Positions 44,608 through 55,421 of a stretch of DNA of 64,000 nt are shown here, in pieces (the stretch's first letter is position 1; each line of letters starts with the position of its first letter). Both the position numbers and the translations under genes were made by a program. The notes under the pieces were generated by a model. It saw nothing but the letters and a program-made list of their open reading frames with translations. It searched no databases and was not told the origin of the DNA. Origin of the DNA: Adiantum capillus-veneris (lineage: Eukaryota; Streptophyta; Polypodiopsida; Polypodiales; Pteridaceae); NCBI GenBank assembly GCA_014529385.2, contig CM043957.1, forward strand, positions 66,606,003 through 66,670,002, in the 5' to 3' direction.

Positions 44608-45700
44608 TTTGTTTTTGATTTTTCTCCTGATCAAAATCGATTTTGCAGAAACTACCCGCATGAGGGATAGAAATTGATGTGGTCTACAACTTTGCAGCAG
44701 GAAGTTTCTTCAAATTCTGCACCAATTTTGAGTTATCGTTCGCGGACTGCGTACATACCTGAAAACCAGCTTCCGCGTTTTGTTTTTGATTTTTCTGCTA
44801 ATTGGAAACGATTTTGCAGAAACTACCCGCTCAAGAGACTGGAATCGATGTGGTCTACAACTTTGCAGAAGGAAGTTTTTTCAAATTTTGCACCGATTTT
44901 GAGTTATCGTTCGTGGACTGCGTACATACCTGAAAAGCAACTTCCGCTTTTTGTTTTTGATTTTTCTGCTAATTGGAAATGATTTTGCAGAAACTACCCG
45001 CGTGTGAGACCGGAATCGATGTGGTCTACAACTCTGCAGATGGAAGTTTTTTCAAATTCTGTACCGATTTTGAGTTATCGTTCGCGGACTGCGTACATAC
45101 CTGAAAAGCAACTTCCGCTTTTTGTTTTTGATTTTTCTGCTAATTGAAAACGATTTTCCAGAAACTACCCGTGAAGGAGACCGGAATCGATGTGGTCTAC
45201 AACTTTGCAGAAGAAAGTGTTTTCAAATTCTGCACCGATTTTGAGTTATCGTTCGCGGACTGCGTACATATCTGAAAAGCAATTTTCGCTTTTTTATTTT
45301 GATTTTTGTGCTTATTGAAAACGATTTTGCAGAACCTACCTATGAAAAAGACCGGAATCGATGTGGTCTACAACTTTGCAGAAGAAAGTGTTTTCAAATT
45401 CTGCACCGATTTTGAGTTATCGTTCGCGGACTGCGTACATACCTAAAAAGCAATTTCCGTTTTTTGTTTTTTATTTTTCTGCTTATTGAAAACGATTTTG
45501 CAGAAACTACCCGCGTGAGAGACCGGAATCGATGTGTTCTACAACTTTGCAGAAGAAACTACCCGCGATGGGGATTGGAATCGATGTGGTCTATAACTTT
45601 GCAGAAGAAAGTTTCTCTAAATTCTGCACCAATTTTGGGTTATCGTCTCAGACTGCGAATATGTTTGAAAATCAAAATTTTACTTTTTGCTTTTGATTTT
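44608..45700 (+). repeat. 171-bp tandem array, about six copies
   Basis: The landmark CGCGGACTGC (one copy CGTGGACTGC) occurs at 44741, 44912, 45083, 45254 and 45425, exactly 171 bp apart. A sixth degenerate unit (CTCAGACTGCG near 45646) comes after a partial internal duplication. Each unit includes TTTTGTTTTTGATTTTTCTG, TTTTGCAGAAACTACCCG and GAATCGATGTGGTCTACAAC. Frames at 44420-45712 are shadows. Confidence 0.93.
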
Positions 45701-45944
45701 TCTCATAATTGAAAACTTTTCAATTATATTTTTCTTCATCAATCATATATTTGTTACTGACGTAACTTTGCTGCAGAAGCCAGTTACACATCGTTCCGAT
45801 TCAGTCGAGCCGTTGATGATCGTTCAAATTCTATCGAGCTACTGTTGGTACATGATCTTTTGTTATATGATATACTCGTTCATTGATTCTCGTATAATTA
45901 TTCTTTTAGAGATATAGTTTACGTCGTTTTATTGATAATTTCTC

Positions 45945-46365
45945 ATTGATACCATAGTGATTTTGATGGTACCATGATAATGTTTTGTTAATACTTTGGT
46001 CATGGTGATTTTCGTTGATACCATGATGATATGTCATTGATACCATGGTTATTCTCGGTGGTGCCATGATGATATTTTGTTGATACCATGGTTATTCTCG
46101 GTGATTCCATGATGATATTTCGTTGATTCCATGGTGATTTTTATTGATACCATGATGATGTTTTGTTGATACCATGGTTATTCTCGGTGATACCATGATG
46201 TTGTTTCGTTGATACCATGGTTATTCTCGGTGATGCCATGATGATATTTCGTTGATACCATGGTTATTCTCGGTGATGCCATGATGTTGTTTCGTTGATA
46301 CAATGAGTATTCTCGGTGATATCATGATGCTTTTCGTTGATACCATGATCATTTATTCATTTTTA
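45945..46365 (+). repeat. 43-bp tandem array, about nine copies
   Basis: Unit GGTTATTCTCGGTGATACCA continues TGATGATATTTCGTTGATACCAT. Starts at 46047 and 46090 fix the 43-bp period. Copies at both ends are degenerate. Non-coding. Confidence 0.9.
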
Positions 46366-47047
46366 TTGACATAATGATGATATTTTGTTAATACTTTGAT
46401 GGTATTCATTGATCACTACATTGATAAATGTTGTTTTATGTAGTATATACACATATCATTTGTATCACGTAATCACACATTTTGTACTTTTACGTTTATA
46501 CTTTATGTACCATATGTTGTCGTGCGTATATATGTCGTCAAAAGAGTGGCGTCGCGAACCATCTCTTATAGCATTGTGAACGTAATTATTTCATTAACGA
46601 TGCTAATAATTTTCATGACATGTTTTTTTTTGGAGTCTATGATCTATGTAGGATTGATCAAAGAATTGATTTTATGAAGACAAACTTGGTGACAATAAAA
46701 GATTTATGAAGATATGTTTGGTGATGCCATATTGATGACAACATGAAGACATGTTTGGTGATGTGATATTGATGACAAGCTACACAGCAGATTCACGGAG
46801 ACACTTTTGATTACAAGCTAATCGATAGCTTTTACACCTCTTTATTGAACCTTTGTATTCATTATTGTATTTGATAGGAGTAATGTAACTCCTCATAAAA
46901 CATTCATTGTAAAAGGAGTGATGTAGCTCCTCGTAAACATTTGTATATTCAATGATTTTTATAATATAACGGTGGGTGTATATAGAGCTGTGGATTTTTC
47001 CCTTGATCCCCCAAGGGTTTTTTCATCCACAGTTAGGGACCCTTATT

Positions 47048-47057
47048 TGAGCGGGGG
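47048..47057 (+). promoter_or_regulatory. Polypurine tract of the non-autonomous LTR element
   Basis: TGAGCGGGGG ends at the base before the 3' LTR. A CCCTTG...CAAGGG hairpin lies about 40 bp upstream. Confidence 0.7.
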
Positions 47058-47184
47058 TGTTGAGCTTATATGTGAAGCTACTCTATATATGGCACCCAGG
47101 TCCCCTCTATATATACATCATCTCATGTGTGTATTCTACACACTTTGGGGTTCTACTTCTGTGTTCTCTCCTTCTCTCTCAACA
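47058..47184 (+). repeat. 3' LTR of the non-autonomous LTR element
   Basis: 127 bp, identical to the 5' LTR apart from the missing 15 bp. Confidence 0.9.
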
Positions 47185-47790
47185 CTGTAGAGCCAATTGT
47201 GCTTTATGAACTTGCTCAAATGATCCCTAAACAAATCAAGAAGTTTTTTTCTTGACACCTCTTTATGAGACATGAATTCTCTTTTCATTTTCTTGCCACT
47301 TTCTATTTGATCAATTTGAATATCTTTACATTCATTTGTACACCACCTAAATCCTCCACTGGACATATCGAAAGCTTCTTTGCAGGTCCACATGATTGTC
47401 CCCCAACAAACACTTCAAATTAAAACGGTATGAACTTCTAGCCTTTGGACATAAAATTTATTCCCACGTCATTGTAAGGCTTGAGTAAGTTTGTGTGTGC
47501 ACTTTGCATCTCCCACCTCCATCACATACACCACATTGACATGCACACTCTTTTCCATGCACACCTTTAGCAACATGCCTTGCCTAGTTTAAAGTGTCTC
47601 ACAAAAATGACATTTGGACATGTCAGATGCAACAACTTGTGTATCGATCGCATAGATTCTACACAAAATAAGGCTTCAACTTATCAAATGCTCTTTGGAA
47701 TATTTGTACCTCTAAATGATTCTTTTTGAAGTCAAGAAAGAATTCTACCTTCGTGGAAAGAGGAATTTTTTTAAGATTGTTGACAAAATC
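47185..47790 (-). pseudogene. Unclassified gene, upstream part (continues at 43177-44445)
   Basis: One minus-strand frame at about 47790-47455, with four stops, reads DFVNNLKKIPLSTKVEFFLD, VQIFQRAFDKLKPYFV, DRYTSCCI and the Cys-rich KECACQCGVCDGGGRCKVHT. A further frame (47393-47190) carries DIQIDQIESGKKMKREFMSH and LDLFRDHLSKFIKHNWLY, reaching the insertion site of the LTR element. Cysteines in CxCxxCDGGGxC plus a later His suggest a zinc site. Sequence farther upstream is replaced by the 47.8-48.3 kb tandem repeat. Confidence 0.5.
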
Positions 47791-47794
47791 AGGC

Positions 47795-48290
47795 ATAAAG
47801 GAAGCTCAAAGGTAGCTATCACGATGAGAGGTGAACAGACTGGGACTGGAAGCTTCTAGATCACTTCCTTGTTGCCAGTACACTACCTAGTGAGACCATC
47901 CAGGTGATATTGGTGGCTATCAGGATGGGAGTGGTAGGTGGATAGCTTTCAGGCGTGAAGAAAACTGATAGGTAGTTATAAGTATGAGAGGTCACCAGGC
48001 TGGAAGTGGAAGCTTCTAGATTACTTCCCGGTTGGCAGTACACTACACAGTGAGACCATCCAGGTGATATTGGTGGCGATCAAGATGGGAGTGGATAGTT
48101 GGTGGCTAGTGGGTAGCTTTCAAGAAAGAAGGTAGCTGATGGATAGCTTTCAGGCTTGAAGGAAGCTAAAAGGTAGGTAGCTATCAGGATGAGAGATCAC
48201 CAAGCTAGAAATGGAAGCTTCAAGAGTATTTCCTCATTGCGAGTACACAACCTAGTGAGATCATTCAGGTGATATTGGTGGCTATCAAGA
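47795..48290. repeat. Irregular tandem repeat, 160-204 bp, three copies
   Basis: GGAAGCTTC(T/A)AGA recurs at 47849, 48009 and 48213. Each is followed by AGTACAC(T/A)AC, GTGAGA(C/T)CAT and CAGGTGATATTGGTGGC. Length varies through GGTAGCTTTCAGG-type insertions. Non-coding. Confidence 0.8.
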
Positions 48291-48291
48291 C

Positions 48292-48516
48292 ATCATGTTA
48301 GTGTATAACGCGAGTTTGAAAGGAGGGGTATTAAATGCAAAAAGTTTAGGAAACTTAATAGAGATATATTAAAATAAATGTTTTTTTATTCAATTTTGAA
48401 AATTTTCCTGAAATAAGGGGTCATTGTATTCATTCAGACATGTTAAAAGAGGGGTTTTTTGAATACCTCGCAAACGCACGTTATATAGGGGAGTATTGAA
48501 CGATCAACCCCCCGAG
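48292..48516 (+). repeat. MITE-like dispersed repeat, copy E (left end missing)
   Basis: Starts at CATCATGTTAGTGTATAACG, corresponding to the inner left part of copy C. Continues TTTGAAAGGAGGGG, AAATAAGGGGTCATTGTATTC, ATGTTAAAAGAGGGGTTTTTT and CGCACGTTATATAGGGGAGT, ending GATCAACCCCCCGAG. The outer left end is absent, where the 47.8 kb tandem repeat abuts. Confidence 0.7.
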
Positions 48517-49700
48517 AAAATTTCACCGATGAGGAGTTTTAGAAATAGTCCTTGAATGTACACGATATAGACATTTAATGCATAGTGACCCCCATGAGAT
48601 TGCTTCTTTTCACTTTGGATTAATTGTCGTAGTCTCTTTGACAAACGCTAGCTTCTTTATATATAGAGACAACAATTTAAGACATTAGAGCCATGTTGAA
48701 AATGTATTTTGAGGCTTGTTTTTACTCCTCTATTCTCTTTGACATTCTCAAACCATCTTCTTCTTCACAAGGATTGTGAATACGAGTATTTGATCATCAA
48801 AAAGCCATTGAGCCCAATTTGGTGGTGGCTTCTCTTGTGATGCCATACAAAAATGGCTAGTTTTGTCTGAGTTATCATCGTCAGACAACTTCTCAGTTTT
48901 ACAAGACAATGATCTAAGGTAAGTTGGATTGTTTCTTAGTTTAATGAGAAATTAATGTTAGGAAATATGACGTAGCTAAATAGATATTTAAGTAGATTAC
49001 TTAATGGAGAGAGATAGATTTCACACACAAGAGATTATAGAGTAGAGAGAGAGAGAGAGAGTACACACGATATACATGGTTCACCCAATGTGGGCTACGT
49101 CCACGGGAAAGCAGCCACTCAATGGCTTTAGTACTTCAAAACAAGAAGTAGTTTATAAAGGGATTATACCCTTAATGGAGCTCCCACCTTGCTTCACTTT
49201 CACCGCCTCAAACTCACTTGTTGCATCAACTTCACACTATGAAATGTGTGTAGAAATGACCCCCTTTTATAGGCCAAAAGGGCTACCCTCTCTCATGAGA
49301 GGCAGCCATGTGTAGCCGCCCTTGTGTGATAAGTCCAAATCGGACCCTCCAATCCGCCCATGTGTGGCCGCCCTTGAGAAGACAAGTCCAGTTTTGAATT
49401 TGACCACCGACCATCGAATTTGGCCACCGACCACCGGCCATTGACTACCGGCCACGTCCAATCAGTCAACCGATCAATCGTTTTCGACCACTTTCCGGTC
49501 GCTATCCTGCCATAATATTTCGACGAAAAGGAATATTCGACGAAAAGAAAAAAAAATTTGCCCCTGAATTTTGGCCGTGATTTTTTTTTTCCCGCGAGTG
49601 ATTGTTCTTCATGCACGATGGCTTCTCTTCATAATGGGGTCCTTACAAATGTGCATTTTTATCACAAAAACTTACAAGGGGTAAATCAGGCTCCATACTT
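48517..49700. other. Spacer with LTR-like sequences
   Basis: A TATA-like CTTTATATATAGAGAC lies at 48655-48670. TGTTAGGAAATATGA at 48957 resembles a copia LTR start, followed by a GA run (about 49040-49061) and a GGTTCACCCAATGTGGGCTA context often seen in plant copia LTRs. Small GACCACCGACCA repeats occur at 49400-49435. Borders could not be paired, so no element is claimed. Confidence 0.35.
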
Positions 49701-50460
49701 AACAATTGAAGGAACCTATTTTCTTCACCGAGTATGTCAAATACCACATTGCGTTTGTTGTCCTTCTTTGTCTTATTGAGTCTACAAGTTTGTGCCAAAC
49801 TTTAAATTTTTCAAAAGATTTAGACTTGTAACAAATGAAATACACCTATATCTTTCTACTAAAATCATCGATTAACAATAAAAAATAGAACAATTCCCTC
49901 ATAACAGGCGTAGACATTTTACCACAAAAAACTGTGTGTACCAACTCTATAGGAGAGTGTGCTCGATTAATAGTCTCTCATGCAAATGCCTTCCTTTGTT
50001 GATTGTCCATTATGCAAGCCTCACATACTTTATTCATATCTGAGATTTGAGATATGTGTGCAACCATTCCATATCTTTGCATCCCTTTTAGCACAACAAT
50101 ACTTTGGTGACCAAATCTCTCATGCCATAACCGAGTTGAAACTTTTTCTGTCAGTCCCTTTCCCATTGTATTTCTTTAAGAATCCATGATTTCTGCTCCA
50201 ATTTTAAAAAAACAAACTTTAAAAACAAGATCATTGATTGCAACAATTGAAATTAGATTCTTTTTTATTTGTGGTACATACAACACATCATAGAGTTTTT
50301 TAGTTTCACCCATAACCGTTAGAAAATAAATTGTTCGAGACCCTTTTGCATTACTTCCGACGATTAAAAAATAGCTTGTTTGAGACCCTTTTGCATTATT
50401 CCCAACGATTATGCTTATGGATCCCATAAAGGCTTCAAAGAAGTATAGCAATTTTTCTTG
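49700..50460 (-). pseudogene. Ty1/copia protease-to-integrase fragment
   Basis: On the minus strand the 50176-50451 frame ends the protease region and has LYDVLYVPQIKKNLISIVAI. The 49978-50166 frame is the pre-integrase zinc domain (LWHERFGHQS ... CEACIMDN). After a stop the integrase core continues as SPIELVHTVFCGK and LLLIDDFSRKI, then SKSFEKFKVW to about 49720. There is no RT downstream. This copy differs from the complete copia element. Confidence 0.75.
50325..50420. repeat. Short tandem duplication (about 54 bp) in the copia fragment
   Basis: GTT(C/T)GAGACCCTTTTGCATTA recurs about 54 bp apart, flanked each time by (C/A)(G/A)ACGATTA-like sequence. It duplicates a glycine-loop segment (VGxNAKGSxT) of the frame. 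Confidence 0.6.
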
Positions 50461-53227
50461 CTAGTCATGTGTCAACATGTTCCACTCTCTAAAAACCAAG
50501 TTTATGTTGATGGGCATATACCTCTTCTTTGGCAGTTACTCAAAGAGTGCCTTGTTTGTGCCTTGAAGCGCTTCCTTATTCTCCATCTGATTCCTCGAGG
50601 CGTTAGTTGTGTCTCCCTCACCTGTTCCTTATCTCCTTACGTACACTTTGTTGGTGATAGCAGTCGCTACCTACTGAATACCCTTGTTGAGTACACAGGT
50701 GCTACTTGCTAAATACCCTTGTGGACTACAGTACTACCTTACCCTGCTATAGGCCAACCCCGTTCACTAGACCCACCCCAAATATGGATGCAGCCACAAT
50801 ATACGTCCGCCGCCGATGACCGGCACTGTCGCCCATGGCTGATGTGCTATCGATCTCCATCTCCTCCACTCACCTCTCAAGGTCACAGTACAGCCGCTAT
50901 TGCTAAATTAAATACCAGCTTGTTATAGGTAAGCCCCGTTCCGTCAATGACACCCGCCTAGCAGTTACAACGTCCATCACTAATATCGCCATCGGTCTCC
51001 ATCTCCTCCAGTACCGACCAGCGCCACATACTCCTTATCCCCGCCTTCACAAATTCTCATAAGATCAACACCTGCAGCACCAGCGCCCACTATTTACGTC
51101 ATGCTCAACGGATCTACCTTTTGTAGTTTCTTGGACGGAGTTTCCCATTCCGTCTGAGGATTATGGTTGCAACACGGACAATGACGTTCTTCTGCGGCAT
51201 GGGGAATCATCAAGATGCTTCATCCCTCAAGCGTTAATTACGGCCTCCCCCAGAAGTCCTTGGGTCGGTGCACCTGCATGCCGTTGGGCCTGGAATTCAG
51301 TTCCTTCATTATTACTCTATTGTTTGGAAGGTTGGTCGCCCTACATCTCGCTACCACTGTGAGACTTTAAAGAACTGTGACCCTCTCCATTAAAGACCGA
51401 AGCTTTCGATAGCTTCCCACAATTACTCCCACATTGTGAATTATGACTAACATCATGAGGTTTTGCAGGCGAGGTGCGCGGTGCGCGGTGCCGAGCCTGC
51501 AGAAGCTTATGATGTACTATGGGGAAAACTGGAAGAGGAACTCCTTCCCAAAAGGGAAGCCGTCTAAAACTTCTTGTGCTGCACTGTGGTTTTCCTCTCC
51601 AATTTGAGCTCCCCAACAAGCCTTTTCGCAAAGTCTCCAATTTGGGCATCGGTAATGTAAAGGTGACCACTGTATCAGCCTCATTTGGCATTCTCCACTC
51701 TAGTACCACCGACTCTCCTTCATGCCTAGTTAGTCTTACCTGACGAGTAGACACTTAGATCTTGTTGTAACCTCGTAATTCTAGGTTTAGAGGACAAGCT
51801 ACAAGCCTACCTCCAAGAACCAGTCTCCCTCGTGGAAATGCCATGTAATAGCTCTAATCTTTTCTTTTCTTTTTTTAAAGCCGTTCAAAGCCTTGCTTTG
51901 AATAGTTTTACGGGATTGCGCTCCCACACCCACACCCACATGGTTCGCTCCCACACCCACACCCACATGGTTCAGGGGTTGAACTATAGTGGGTGAGCTT
52001 AAAGCCCCTCACCTTATACCACCATGCCGTGCAATAGCTCAAATCTTATTGATGGCGTGCCTCTTCTTCTTTTAAACAAAGTCCACATTAGAGTTTGTTA
52101 TTGTAAGGTGCCCTATGCCACAGCAAGGTGTCGATGTTTCGCTTCATTAACCTTTGCCTAAATTCTCTTTTATCTCACAAATCAAACATGATCATGAGCA
52201 ATCCGTCTAAAGTTAGAGTGGGTAGTATGCCTTACCCCTCCCTCGACATAGTCTTCATGTAAATGATCGTCAAAAGTTATGATGAGCTAGCACCCTCTAA
52301 AAAACAATCCCTCGCAGATCTAATCTCAATGTATCCTCCTCTGATACACACAATTTTTGTTTTGAGAGAAAACTCACATATTCACTGCGTGGAATCCATT
52401 TGTTTCCACCTCAAGCCCCGAGGGATTATTCAAAACCACCAATTTAGCACCACATTTGGAGGATATCCATAGTATCCTTTGATGCAAATCTACTTGATAC
52501 ATTTCCATTTGAACGGAGTTCATCGTGCATACAAAAATCTCACCTACCTTGTTCATGCAAAAGCCTTTTGTTCTCTCCTCTAAGCCCAAGTGATCATTCA
52601 TGGTGCCAGTAACATGAATCCCCCTAAGAAATTCTATGATGCCTTTGAAATTTCCATGTCCTTGTTGGAGTATTGGCAATAGCTTCTTGAAAACAATCTA
52701 CTCCTTTTTCTCATAAGAGTTGGAACCTCGACTCAATGGCTCTTAAAGACAAGAGTTGTCACCTCACTTGGGGTAAAGGAAACATGTGCCTTTCCTCGAC
52801 CCCAGATGTCCGATGTCTGACCGCTTACTAGTACTCCACCCATACTCGCAATCTACCACTCTACAATCCGCAAAGACTCGTACTACACACCTTTCACATT
52901 GGCGTGCTCTCGATAGCAAAGGTTTGGCGGAGTGACGATAGAAACCTTGACATTTCTTCATGGAGAACAAACAAAAAGCAAGAAAGAAATAATTTGTTGC
53001 TCTTTTTTACTATTTCAGGCTCCAAAACATTGTTTTTTCATATCTCCGGCATACAAAGTCGGGTGGATATGATCCAAGATTTTGGGTTGAGATTTTGGCA
53101 CGTTCTAGACCCGATCACAATGTTTATTTTTTAGAACTTTATTTAGAAATACAACATTTGTAGTAGCAACAGGTTTTGTTCCACATTTTTGGGCAATTTT
53201 TTTTAATGTATCCCTCACACTCAGACT
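50461..53227. other. Spacer, no gene recognised
   Basis: 50640-51750 is more GC-rich and pyrimidine-rich than its surroundings. A 137-residue minus frame (51341-51754) and others have no recognisable domain. A 27-bp duplication lies at 51919-51972. Sequence 52700-52980 resembles LTR or leader DNA but has no defined ends. Confidence 0.4.
51919..51972. repeat. 27-bp tandem duplication
   Basis: CGCTCCCACACCCACACCCA plus CATGGTT occurs twice in direct succession (51919-51945 and 51946-51972), identical by eye. Confidence 0.85.
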
Positions 53228-53229
53228 CA

Positions 53230-53256
53230 GATCATGTAACTCGGATCTACATGATC
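53230..53256. repeat. Inverted repeat GATCATGTA...TACATGATC
   Basis: Perfect 9-bp arms with a 9-bp spacer. It lies just beyond the last recognisable RNase H sequence of the minus-strand gypsy element, where integrase would be expected. Confidence 0.7.
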
Positions 53257-53312
53257 AAAGAGTGTATCCCATAATTTCTCAACGTTCTAAATGCATTGAC
53301 GATATTAAAATT

Positions 53313-53580
53313 TTAAATTTTTGAACATTGAATTTTTTGCAATAACCTATAGTAATTTCTATGCACCAAGACCTTCTCTTTCAGTGGGGTTATGTAGTTC
53401 TTTTCTGCTAGATTTAATTGTTGACTAGCATAGGAGATAGGAAAATCCATGGTTCCCTCTCCTGACATAGCTAAGATGCATCCACTAGCAAAACTTGAAG
53501 CATTGACATGCACATAGAATACTTTGTTTCAATCTTGAGCTTTCAATATTGGTGTTTTGGTGAAATGTTGCTTAAGTTTT
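53313..53580 (-). pseudogene. gypsy RNase H start remnant
   Basis: The 53313-53513 frame reads HVNASSFASGCILAM, PISYASQQLNLAEKNY, the N-terminal RNase H strand pair. The first catalytic Asp position (family VDAS) is Asn here. Confidence 0.8.
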
Positions 53581-53727
53581 AGAAACGATTACTCACATTA
53601 GTTGTTCCATTTAAAATGAGTCATAAGGCCATAAATGGTTTTAGCGATTATTGCACACATGTAGATAAATCTGCAATAATAACCACAATGTCCCATAAAT
53701 GCCTAAACCTCTTTGGTTGATGTTGGC

Positions 53728-54360
53728 CTAGCCATTTTGGCAATCACTATCACCCTTTCCATGTCTATGGGTGGGTATACCATTTTTTGACACAATATGT
53801 CCAAGAATTTTGCCTTGTCTAACCATAAAGACATATTTTCCAAGATTTAAACAAATCCTATATAGACGGCATATCTCAAAGACACATTGTAAATGTTTGA
53901 AGTGACTCTCTTGTTTTGTGGAGTATACACAAAAATCATCCATGTATACTTCCAGGAAATTCCGTAGATATTCCTTAAAAGCATGGCTCATTAGCCTTTG
54001 GAATGTTGTTGGTGCATTGGTCAAACCAAAAGGCATGGCTTGATAAGCAAAAACTCCCCATTCCATGGCAAAAGATATTTTATGTTGATCTTTGGGATCT
54101 ATAATCAATTGTTTGTAACCACAAAAGCTATATTAAGCTTCTTTGCTAGCTACTCGTTCTAGCACATGATCTGTAATAGAAAGAGAATAGTTATCTCGTA
54201 TAGTGGTGTGGCATTCACCTTCTTGAGATTTACACACACTCTAAGTTTTCCATTCTTGATAAGCACCATGGCAGTTGGTGATAACCAATCAGTGTGTTCT
54301 ATTTCATACATGAAGTACTTGGCCTCTTTGAGTTTCTCAATCTCTTCCTTAATCTTTCAA
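53728..54360 (-). pseudogene. gypsy reverse transcriptase remnant
   Basis: Upstream part (54360-54125): EIEHTDWLSPTAMVLIKNGK, LRVCVNLKKVN, then a TAA stop. The 53728-54108 frame continues IDPKDQHKISFAMEWGVFAY, MPFGLTNAPTTFQRLM, the catalytic box VYMDDF and KILGHIVSKNGI. The catalytic Asp pair is intact, but the frame is broken twice. Confidence 0.85.
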
Positions 54361-55421
54361 ATGTCTCATTATAGGTATATGGCCTTTGTATTTTGCTTTA
54401 CATTCAGTTTTTGCCATCAGATGTTCTTTACCTTTGGTCTTATCAGGCTTGCACAACATTGGTTTTGTTGCTCTGGATGTTTTGTGTCTGGATATCTTCC
54501 AGTTATGTGGTCTTTTATGTAGTCTGTTGCATTCACCTTCATCAAGAATTGAGTTTTGTTTTCTCAGTGCATGTTTTGGTGTTTTCTTTCTTGAGTTATT
54601 GTCTTGTTTCTTGCGATATCTTTGTTGGCATCTTTGATGCTGATTTGGAAACTCGAATTTTTTTTCTTATGCTCCTCTGAGTAGAAGTTTGTCTCTTACG
54701 TACTCTTAATCTGTGTTCAATTCCTTCATTGTAGTCGGTTCTTCTTTCAACTTGTTAGTGGAATCATAGTAGTGATTAGAGAAGACTTGTTTCTCCTCAA
54801 TCATTTGGATAAATACCATCTGGATGGAGACTATATCATAACCATCCTCATTAAAAAAATGCATGGATGTAGATTCATTGACGCACACATCCATTGTGGG
54901 CAAAATTTGGGTCCACTTAAAAGGCTAGAAAAAATGTCCAAGGAATGGTTCAGGTAGGTAGCTTGCATCATTCACTTCTCTATCTAGAACCCATTCCTAC
55001 CTTTGTAAACTATCTAGTTCAGACGCCCCACACATCCAAAATAGAGTGTCTTTATGTATCTACGATGGCAGTTTAGTCTCTGTTGAGGTTTCAGACTCTA
55101 ACTCTTGTATAGGTGTCCTTAGGACATCCTTATAGGAATGGTATTTCAAGTTCACTTGAATAATCACCCCTACTTGTTTCAAGTAGAGATAATCATTGAC
55201 CCAATCTTGGATTGACTGTATCTATCTCAGGAACGGTCTTTCCAATATGTTTTCGTAGTTGAGTTTCTTTCCAAAATCTACAGTGGAAAAAGTTTGTTGG
55301 TAGTCAATCCCATAGGATTTGATATATCACATTCTCTAGTAATCCCATTGGTTTCTCTGTGTCCATCTCTTAATTGAAATTTCAACCTCGTTTGCTTGAT
55401 TAGTGGCTTTCCCTAGGCTTC

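Larger units (their letters stand above)
44446..47184 (+). mobile_element. Non-autonomous LTR element (TRIM/TARE-like), 2739 bp, made largely of tandem repeats
   Basis: LTRs 44446-44587 (142 bp) and 47058-47184 (127 bp) both begin TGTTGAGCTTATATG and end TCTCAACA. They are identical by eye except for one 15-bp indel in the left part. A perfect initiator-Met primer site and a GAGCGGGGG polypurine tract abut them. Target duplication is CTCTA/CTGTA (44441-44445, 47185-47189), one mismatch. There is no gag or pol. The interior is a 171-bp array, a 43-bp array and unique AT-rich DNA. It sits inside the minus-strand unclassified gene, whose frame resumes across the insertion when one target copy is counted. 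Confidence 0.93.

Noticed and set aside
44420-45712. Frames of 82-102 residues with repeated YRSRTAYIPE motifs
   Set aside because: Translations of the 171-bp tandem array. No selection evident, and frames differ between units.
44608-46365. Centromeric satellite, because of the 171-bp period
   Set aside because: The array is bounded by LTRs and a primer site, so it belongs to a retroelement. The matching length to primate alpha satellite is coincidence.
51341-51754. 137-residue minus frame
   Set aside because: No recognisable motif, and an overlapping plus frame of similar quality exists. Likely chance in GC-richer DNA.
54361-54700. Hydrophobic plus-strand frames (83-118 residues) suggesting a membrane protein
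   Set aside because: T-rich DNA gives Leu/Phe/Cys frames in all three phases. No start context or homology is visible.
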